From contig NZ_JQKD01000007.1 of assembly GCF_000745855.1 (NCBI RefSeq), forward strand, positions 62,001 to 126,000: a stretch of DNA of 64,000 nt, read 5' to 3'. The notes beneath the pieces were generated by a model that worked only from the letters and a program-made list of their open reading frames with translations, had not been told where the DNA came from and made no database searches. Position numbers and translations under genes: made by a program. Below are positions 58,896 through 64,000 of the stretch, one piece after another; position 1 is the stretch's first letter; the number at the start of each line of letters is the position of its first letter. This DNA is from Xenophilus azovorans DSM 13620 (lineage in GTDB: Bacteria > Pseudomonadota > Gammaproteobacteria > Burkholderiales > Burkholderiaceae_C).

Positions 58896-60225
58896 AGTTT
58901 TCGCCGGGCGCCTTCACCTCCGACACCACGCGCGCGTGGCGCCGGAAGGTCCAGTAGGCGCTGGCCCAGTCCATCAGCACGATGAGCCGGTTGCGGAAGC
59001 CGATCAGGAAGTACACGTGCACGAACAGCCAGAACAGCCACGCGAAATAGCCCGAGAAGCGCAGCGGGCCGAAGGGCGTGGGCAGGTCCACCACCGCCGA
59101 GTTGCGGCCGATGGTGGCGAGGTTGCCCCAGTCGCGGTAGCGGAAGGGCCGCGTCGGCCGGCCCGCCATGCGCGCCAGGATGGCCGCCGCCGCCGCGCGG
59201 CCCATCTGCTTGGCGCCGGGTGAGACGCCGGGCACCGGCCGCGGCGGCTGGCCCGGCACGTGGCTCATCGCGGCGGCCAGGTCGCCGACCACGCTGATCT
59301 CCGGATGGCCGGGCAGGCTCAGGTCCGGCTCCACCTTCACGCGGCCGGCGCGGTCGCACTCGGCGCCGGTGGCGGCCGCCAGCAGGCGGCCCAGCGGCGA
59401 GGCCGCCACGCCCGCGGCCCAGACGATGCACTTGCTGGCGATGCGCCGGGCGGTGCCGTCCGGGCCCTTGATCTCCAGGCCCTCGCCGTCGATGCGGGTC
59501 ACCATCGCGTCGACGTGCACCTTCACGCCCAGGTGTTCCAGTTGTTCCCTGGCGCGCTGGCTCAGTTTCTCGGGCATGGCCTGCAGCACGCGCGGGCCGC
59601 CTTCGAGCAGCAGCACCTCGGCCTCGGCCGGCACGATGCGGCGGAACTCGCCGGCCAGCGTGTGGCGCGCGATCTCGGCCAGCGTGCCGGCCATCTCCAC
59701 GCCGGTCGGCCCGCCGCCGATCACCACGAAGGTCAGCAGGGCGCGGCGGCGCACGGGGTCGCTTTCCAGCTCCGCCAGCTCGAAGGCCAGCAGCACGCGG
59801 CGGCGGATCTCGAAGGCGTCGGCCAGCGTCTTCAGGCCCGGCGCGTCGGCGGCCCAGGCGTCGTTGCCGAAGTAGCTGTGCGTGGCGCCGGCGGCGACGA
59901 TCAGGTGGTCGTAGGGCAGCACGTGGCCGTCGGCCAGGCGCACCGTGCGGACCGCGGCGTCGATGGCGGTGACCTCGCCCAGCAGCGTGGTCACGTTCGG
60001 CTGGCCGCGGAACAGCAGCCGTGCCGGCGCCGCGATCGAGGGCGCCGCCAGCCCCGCCGTCGCCACCTGGTAGAGCAGGGGCTGGAAGAGGTGGTGGTTG
60101 GTCTTCTCGACCACCGTCACGTCCACCGCCGCGTGGCGCAGCGCGCGCGCCGCCTCCAGGCCGCCGAAGCCGCAGCCGATGATGAGCACGCGGGGGCGGG
60201 AAGACGAGGTGGCGGAGGCGGTCAT
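58894..60225 (-). CDS. ndh: NAD(P)/FAD oxidoreductase, NDH-2-like
   Basis: A 443-residue flavoprotein. FAD site VLIIGCGFGGLEAARAL, NADH site FVVIGGGPTGVEMAGTLAEI and C-terminal FAD site SVVGDLAAA are clear. HHLFQPLLYQVATAGL and the hydrophobic C-terminal region (GYFAWLFWLFVHVYFLIGF) are typical of type II NADH:quinone dehydrogenase, membrane-associated on the cytoplasmic side. CATAAT lies six bases before ATG 60225 with no ribosome site. Confidence 0.88.
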   Translation of the reverse strand: MTASATSSSRPRVLIIGCGFGGLEAARALRHAAVDVTVVEKTNHHLFQPLLYQVATAGLAAPSIAAPARLLFRGQPNVTTLLGEVTAIDAAVRTVRLADGHVLPYDHLIVAAGATHSYFGNDAWAADAPGLKTLADAFEIRRRVLLAFELAELESDPVRRRALLTFVVIGGGPTGVEMAGTLAEIARHTLAGEFRRIVPAEAEVLLLEGGPRVLQAMPEKLSQRAREQLEHLGVKVHVDAMVTRIDGEGLEIKGPDGTARRIASKCIVWAAGVAASPLGRLLAAATGAECDRAGRVKVEPDLSLPGHPEISVVGDLAAAMSHVPGQPPRPVPGVSPGAKQMGRAAAAAILARMAGRPTRPFRYRDWGNLATIGRNSAVVDLPTPFGPLRFSGYFAWLFWLFVHVYFLIGFRNRLIVLMDWASAYWTFRRHARVVSEVKAPGEN

Positions 60226-60231
60226 GCGGGG

Positions 60232-60237
60232 ATTATG
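60232..60237 (-). promoter_or_regulatory. Candidate -10 element of a leaderless ndh transcript
   Basis: On the minus strand CATAAT ends six bases before the ATG, with no Shine-Dalgarno. Confidence 0.4.
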
Positions 60238-60338
60238 GTCAGGGCAGGGAGCGAACCGCGAGGTGCCTGTGCGCCATCGTCCTACGCGGCGGCGGCGGCG
60301 CGGCCACTAAAAAGAACCAGGACCGGAAGAGGACACCC

Positions 60339-61616
60339 ATGCATCCACCCCACGCGGCGCCGCAGCGCGCCGGCGAGCCGGCCTGCGCGCTGCGCGGGCG
60401 CTACCGCTCGGTACGCGCCCACACGCTCGAACTGGCCGCCCCCCTGTCGCCCGAAGACCAGTGCATCCAGTCGATGCCCGACGCCAGCCCGGCCAAGTGG
60501 CACCTGGCGCACACCACCTGGTTCTTCGAGACGGTGCTGCTGGAGCGGCACGTGCCCGGCTACCGCGTGTTCGACCGGCGCCTGCACTACCTCTTCAACT
60601 CCTACTACGAGGCGCTGGGGCCGCGCCATCCGCGTCCGCAGCGCGGGCTGCTGACGCGGCCCTCGTTGCAGGAAGTGCACGCCTACCGGGCCCATGTGGA
60701 CGCCGCGATGGAATCGCTCCTCGACGGCGCCGACGCGGCGGCGCTGGCGCGCGTCGAGCCCATCGTCACGCTGGGCCTGCACCACGAGCAGCAGCACCAG
60801 GAACTGCTGCTCACCGACATCCTGCACGCCTTCTCGTGCAACCCGCTGCTGCCCGCGTACCGCGCGCCGGCCGCGCCGGCGCTGCGGCTGGCGGTGCAGG
60901 CGCCCGCGCTGAACTGGCTCGAGCATGCGGGCGGGCAGGTCGAGATCGGCCATGCCGGCGCGGACTTCGCCTTCGACAACGAGGGCCCGCGCCATGCGGT
61001 GCTGCTGCAGCCCTTCGCCATCGCAGACCGGCTGGTGAGCTGCGGCGAATACGCGCAGTTCATCGCCGACGGCGGCTACCTGCGGCCCGAGCTGTGGCTG
61101 TCCGACGGCTGGGCGGCCGTGCAGGCCGGCGGCTGGCGCCATCCGCCGTACTGGCTCGCGCCCGACGACCCGCGGCTGGCCATGCACGGCCTCGGCGGCG
61201 CCGGCCACGTCGGCGGCTGGCACGTGTTCGGCCTGGAAGGGCTGCGCCCGATGGCGCCCGAGGCGCCCGTGACGCAACTGAGCTTCTACGAGGCCGCGGC
61301 CTTCGCCGAATGGGCCGGCGCGCGCCTGCCGACAGAGGCCGAGTGGGAGGCCGCCTGCGGCCTGGACGGCTTCACGCAGGCCGCCGGCCATGCCTGGCAG
61401 TGGACGCGCTCGGCCTACGACCCGTACCCCGGCTTCCGGCCGATGCCCGGCATCGCGGCCGAGTACAACGGCAAGTTCATGGTCGGGCAACTGGTGCTGC
61501 GCGGCGGCAGCCTCGCCACGCCGCCGGGCCACGCGCGGCCGACGTACCGCAACTTCTTCCCGCCGGCCGCGCGCTGGCAGTTCAGCGGCCTGCGCCTGGC
61601 CAAGGATCGCGCATGA
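60339..61616 (+). CDS. egtB: Ergothioneine biosynthesis sulfoxide synthase
   Basis: A 425-residue non-haem iron enzyme with an N-terminal DinB-like helical domain (AKWHLAHTTWFFETVLL, LGLHHEQQHQELLLTDI; the iron histidines are in KWHLAH and HHEQQHQE) and a C-terminal FGE-sulfatase fold (RLPTEAEWEAACG, LVLRGGSLATPPGHARPTYR). It joins hercynine to cysteine or gamma-glutamylcysteine using oxygen. The egtD start is one codon from its stop, so the two are coupled. No egtC or egtE is seen nearby, so which thiol donor is used remains open. Confidence 0.93.
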   Translation: MHPPHAAPQRAGEPACALRGRYRSVRAHTLELAAPLSPEDQCIQSMPDASPAKWHLAHTTWFFETVLLERHVPGYRVFDRRLHYLFNSYYEALGPRHPRPQRGLLTRPSLQEVHAYRAHVDAAMESLLDGADAAALARVEPIVTLGLHHEQQHQELLLTDILHAFSCNPLLPAYRAPAAPALRLAVQAPALNWLEHAGGQVEIGHAGADFAFDNEGPRHAVLLQPFAIADRLVSCGEYAQFIADGGYLRPELWLSDGWAAVQAGGWRHPPYWLAPDDPRLAMHGLGGAGHVGGWHVFGLEGLRPMAPEAPVTQLSFYEAAAFAEWAGARLPTEAEWEAACGLDGFTQAAGHAWQWTRSAYDPYPGFRPMPGIAAEYNGKFMVGQLVLRGGSLATPPGHARPTYRNFFPPAARWQFSGLRLAKDRA

Positions 61617-62590
61617 CACCCCCTTCCGCACTTTCATCTTCCGACGCCCGCCGCGACGATGCCGGCGATGGCGCCTTCGCGCGCGAGCTGCTGCAGGCGC
61701 TCTCGCAGCGGCCGCGCCGCATCTCGCCCAAGTGGTTCTACGACGCGCGCGGCTCGCAGCTGTTCGACCGCATCTGCGAGCTGCCCGAGTACTACCCCAC
61801 CCGCACCGAGCTGGACATCCTCCGGCGGCACGCGGACGAGATCGCGCAGCGCATCGGCCGCGGCGCCGAGATCGTGGAGTTCGGCGCCGGCTCGCTGGTC
61901 AAGGTGCGGCTGCTGCTGGATGCGCTGGATGCGCCGCGGCGCTACCTGCCGATCGACATCTCCGGCGAGCACCTGGAGGCCGCGGCCCGGCAACTGCGCG
62001 CCGACCATCCCGGCCTGGCGGTGCAGCCGGTCGTCGCCGACTACACGCGGCCCTTCGCGCTGCCCGCGCCGCTGCCGGGCCAGGGGCGGCGCGTGGGTTT
62101 CTTCCCCGGCTCCACGATCGGCAACTTCGAGCCCGAGGAGGCGCTGACATTCCTGCGGCAGGCCGCGCGGCTGCTGCGCGGCGGCGGCCTGCTGCTGGGC
62201 GTGGACCTGGTCAAGCGGCCGGCGCTGCTGCATGCCGCGTACAACGACGCGCAGGGCGTGACGGCCGCCTTCAACCTCAACCTGCTGGCGCGCGCCAACG
62301 CCGAGCTGGGCGCCGACTTCGACCTCTCGGCCTTCGACCATGCGGCCTTCTACAACGCGCCGCTGCACCGCATCGAGATGTACCTGCAGAGCCGCCGCGC
62401 GCAGGCGGTCAAGGTGCAGGGTCGCCGCTTCGAATTCGAGGAAGGCGAGACGCTGCACACCGAGTTCTCGCACAAGTTCACCATCGAGGGCCTGCGCGCG
62501 CTGGCGGTGCGCGCGGGCTTCGGCATCGGCCCCGTGTGGACCGATCCCGAGCGCCTCTTCAGCGTGCATTGGCTCCCGGCTGCACAATAG
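61613..62590 (+). CDS. egtD: L-histidine N-alpha-methyltransferase
   Basis: A 325-residue SAM-dependent methyltransferase that makes hercynine from histidine. SPKWFYDARGSQLFDRIC, ELPEYYPTRTELDIL, SAM site IVEFGAGSLVKVRLLLDAL, FFPGSTIGNFEPEEA and ETLHTEFSHKFTIEGLRALA match EgtD. It overlaps egtB by four bases, and 53 bases later comes the DUF427 gene. Confidence 0.94.
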   Translation: MTPPSALSSSDARRDDAGDGAFARELLQALSQRPRRISPKWFYDARGSQLFDRICELPEYYPTRTELDILRRHADEIAQRIGRGAEIVEFGAGSLVKVRLLLDALDAPRRYLPIDISGEHLEAAARQLRADHPGLAVQPVVADYTRPFALPAPLPGQGRRVGFFPGSTIGNFEPEEALTFLRQAARLLRGGGLLLGVDLVKRPALLHAAYNDAQGVTAAFNLNLLARANAELGADFDLSAFDHAAFYNAPLHRIEMYLQSRRAQAVKVQGRRFEFEEGETLHTEFSHKFTIEGLRALAVRAGFGIGPVWTDPERLFSVHWLPAAQ

Positions 62591-62643
62591 TCGCCCCGCG
62601 CCGGCCCCTGCAGCCCGCGCGGCTGCAACAGAGGTCTGTTCAC

Positions 62644-62925
62644 ATGAAAGCCACCTGGAACGGCGTGACCATCGCCGAGAGCGACGACACCGTGCTCGTC
62701 GAGGGCAACCACTACTTTCCGGCCGAGTCGCTGCGGCAGGAGTACGTCACCTTCAGCAACAACCATACGGTGTGCCCGTGGAAGGGCACGGCCAGCTACT
62801 ACTCGCTGCTGGTCAACGGCGAGCTGAATCCCGAGGCCGTGTGGTACTACCCCGACCCGAAGCCCGAGGCCGAGATGGTGCGCGGCCGCGTCGCCTTCTG
62901 GAAGGGCGTGAAGGTCGAGTCTTGA
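62644..62925 (+). CDS. DUF427 protein
   Basis: A 93-residue cytosolic protein: VTIAESDDTVLVEGNHYFP, THTVCPWKGTA-type segment (NNHTVCPWKGTASYYSLLV) and AWYYPDPKP are the DUF427 signature. Function unknown; it is often next to oxidoreductases or sulfur genes. Same strand as egtBD, and its stop codon is the first base triplet of the 70-bp repeat. Confidence 0.82.
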   Translation: MKATWNGVTIAESDDTVLVEGNHYFPAESLRQEYVTFSNNHTVCPWKGTASYYSLLVNGELNPEAVWYYPDPKPEAEMVRGRVAFWKGVKVES

Positions 62926-62992
62926 GCGCCGCACGGTCGTTCCGAAGGGGCTCGCACCCGCAGTGCGAAGCACGGAGGGTCGTCTGATGAGC
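62923..62992 (+). repeat. 70-bp stop-to-start intercistronic repeat, copy 2
   Basis: Begins with the TGA of the DUF427 gene and ends at ATGAGC of the dioxygenase gene. It carries TCGCAC-N5-GTGCGA (perfect 6-bp stem) followed by CGGAGGG, the ribosome site of the next gene. 58/70 identical to 12086-12155. Confidence 0.8.
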
Positions 62993-63721
62993 GCGGCGGT
63001 CTACAGCCCGCCCTTCACGCCGCCCGAGGAACTGCCCACCGCGTTGCGGCAGGAGGGCTACGCCGTGCTCAGCCCCAAGGGCACCAGCGACTGGCTGGGC
63101 CGCCCGCTGGACGAACTGCAGGCCCTGCATGCCGACTGGGACCGGCTGCCGCCCGACGAGTACCTCAAGGACGGCGGGCGCTACCGCACGCGGCGGCACT
63201 CGTGCTTCGTCGCCGAGGGCGAGGCGCTGGAGCAAGTGCCGCACCGCGCGCACTGGCAGCCGGTCGAATACAACGCGCTGCACGGCGGCATGCAGCGCTG
63301 GTTCGCGCCGATGGAAGACGCCACCGTCGCGCGGCCCGCATGGCGCGCGCTGCTGCAGCGGCTGGCCGGCGCGGCGAGCGCGCTGCGCGGGCCGCAGCGC
63401 TGGTTCATCGAGGCGCACCAGTTCCGCATCGACACCGAAGGCGGCATCGGCCGGCCGACGCCCGAGGGCGCGCACCGCGACGGCGTCGACCTGGTGGCGG
63501 TGGCGCTGGTCGGCCGGCACGGCATCAAGGGCGGCGAGACGCGCGTGTTCGAGGGCCGCCGCGGCGAGCGCTTCACCCTGACGGAGCCGTGGACGCTGAT
63601 GCTGCTGGACGACGCGCGCGTGATCCACGAGTCCACGCCCATCCAGCCGCTCGCCGAGGGCGAGAAGGGCTGGCGCGACACGCTGGTCGTCACCTGCCGC
63701 GCCGGAGGCTTCCAGGGCTGA
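62987..63721 (+). CDS. 2-oxoglutarate/Fe(II) dioxygenase family protein
   Basis: A 244-residue protein of the BsmA/isoleucine-dioxygenase-like 2OG-Fe family. The iron site is H-x-D in PEGAHRDGVDLVAVALVG plus His in ARVIHESTPI; ETRVFEG and TLMLLDD fill out the jelly roll. Members hydroxylate free amino acids or are annotated as biofilm stimulators. It follows egtBD and DUF427 on the same strand, so it may act on an amino acid related to ergothioneine synthesis, which is only a suggestion. Confidence 0.82.
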   Translation: MSAAVYSPPFTPPEELPTALRQEGYAVLSPKGTSDWLGRPLDELQALHADWDRLPPDEYLKDGGRYRTRRHSCFVAEGEALEQVPHRAHWQPVEYNALHGGMQRWFAPMEDATVARPAWRALLQRLAGAASALRGPQRWFIEAHQFRIDTEGGIGRPTPEGAHRDGVDLVAVALVGRHGIKGGETRVFEGRRGERFTLTEPWTLMLLDDARVIHESTPIQPLAEGEKGWRDTLVVTCRAGGFQG

Positions 63722-63880
63722 CGCAGCGCAAGGGCTCGTCCGATATCGCCGGGGGCCGGCGCCGCGGCCCGGGCGTCCTACAGGGCCCGTGCGGCCGGCA
63801 CGCTACATTCGGGGCGTTCGTCGCGCCTGCCCCCAACGGGGCCGGGTGCGAGATGCCAACCAGACAACGCGAGGTACGTC

Positions 63881-64000
63881 ATGTTCAATCACATCCTGGT
63901 TCCCATCGACGGCTCCGAAACGTCCATGCTCGCGGTGAGCAAGGCCAGCGGCCTCGCGCTGGCCTTCGGCAGCCGCATCACGCTGATCCACGTGATCGAC
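63881..64000 (+). CDS. Universal stress protein (UspA family), 5' part
   Basis: The first 40 residues only, cut by the window edge: MFNHILVPIDGSETSMLAVSKA and ALAFGSRITLIHVID, the beta1-alpha1-beta2 of the UspA fold. Preceded by GCGAGGTACGTC as a likely ribosome site. Confidence 0.88.
   Translation, partial: MFNHILVPIDGSETSMLAVSKASGLALAFGSRITLIHVID

Noticed and set aside
60282-60310. CGG-triplet run upstream of egtB as a regulatory repeat
   Set aside because: Short, GC-typical for this genome and not repeated elsewhere.

Overview
The window is a stretch of very GC-rich (about 69%) bacterial chromosome. Gene content suggests a betaproteobacterium of the Burkholderiales, most likely Comamonadaceae (Variovorax/Acidovorax/Ramlibacter-like). 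The pointers are a Bug-family solute receptor, Liv-type ABC systems, a gcl-hyi-glxR operon, an MaeB fused to a phosphotransacetylase-like domain, a DUF2970 protein, a self-sufficient CYP116B-type P450, egtBD and several scattered GC-rich intergenic repeats. The genus is an inference; no rRNA or taxonomic marker is present. Genes are tightly packed with many 4-base start/stop overlaps. One tRNA is present; there is no rRNA and no CRISPR array.

Layout. 1-4843: an apparent mandelate operon, with the 3' end of an FMN-dependent (S)-mandelate dehydrogenase, livHMGF-type ABC transporter genes and a mandelate racemase that keeps every catalytic residue. 4870-12091: a DUF2970 protein, two multihaem c-type cytochromes, a nucleoside deaminase, a DUF2272 lipoprotein, an SsuABC/TauABC-like ABC transporter and a hotdog thioesterase. 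12153-19081: maeB, then the glyoxylate-to-glycerate operon gcl-hyi-glxR with a divergent LysR regulator and a T-N11-A operator. 19078-25824: AI-2E family permease, GntR regulator, dctA with two identical palindromic operators, aldo-keto reductase, and a nucleobase permease with a divergent LysR regulator. 26020-34163: XRE regulator, truncated haemoglobin with a Crp-like protein, DUF6544, Smr, RadC, SlpA, IspH, threonine dehydratase and SerRS.

34224-49034 looks like a decayed island beside tRNA-Ser(CGA). It holds a truncated tyrosine integrase, an IS3-type orfA remnant, MarR/TctBA, a uracil-DNA-glycosylase-like gene, a two-component system, two exported sulfatases with dockerin-like tails, a membrane-anchored formylglycine-generating enzyme, a DUF2946 protein and MsrA. 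It ends where remnants of a DipZ-like gene and an autotransporter barrel abut. The sulfatase/FGE block is the most unusual part of the window: substrates and maturase all appear to be exported, and the first sulfatase carries a one-base frameshift between its lipoprotein signal and its catalytic domain.

49173-64000 returns to chromosomal background: small hypotheticals, a PfkB kinase, an alpha/beta hydrolase, a DUF1232 protein, the P450-reductase fusion, a Bug receptor with divergent IclR and Bcr/CflA genes, a DsbA-like oxidoreductase, an NDH-2 type dehydrogenase, the ergothioneine genes egtB-egtD followed by DUF427 and a 2OG-Fe dioxygenase, and the start of a UspA protein.

Two genome-wide habits show up. 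Several genes have a -10-like hexamer exactly six bases before the start codon and no Shine-Dalgarno, which suggests leaderless mRNAs. A 70-bp repeat fills the space from the stop codon of one gene to the start codon of the next at two unrelated loci.
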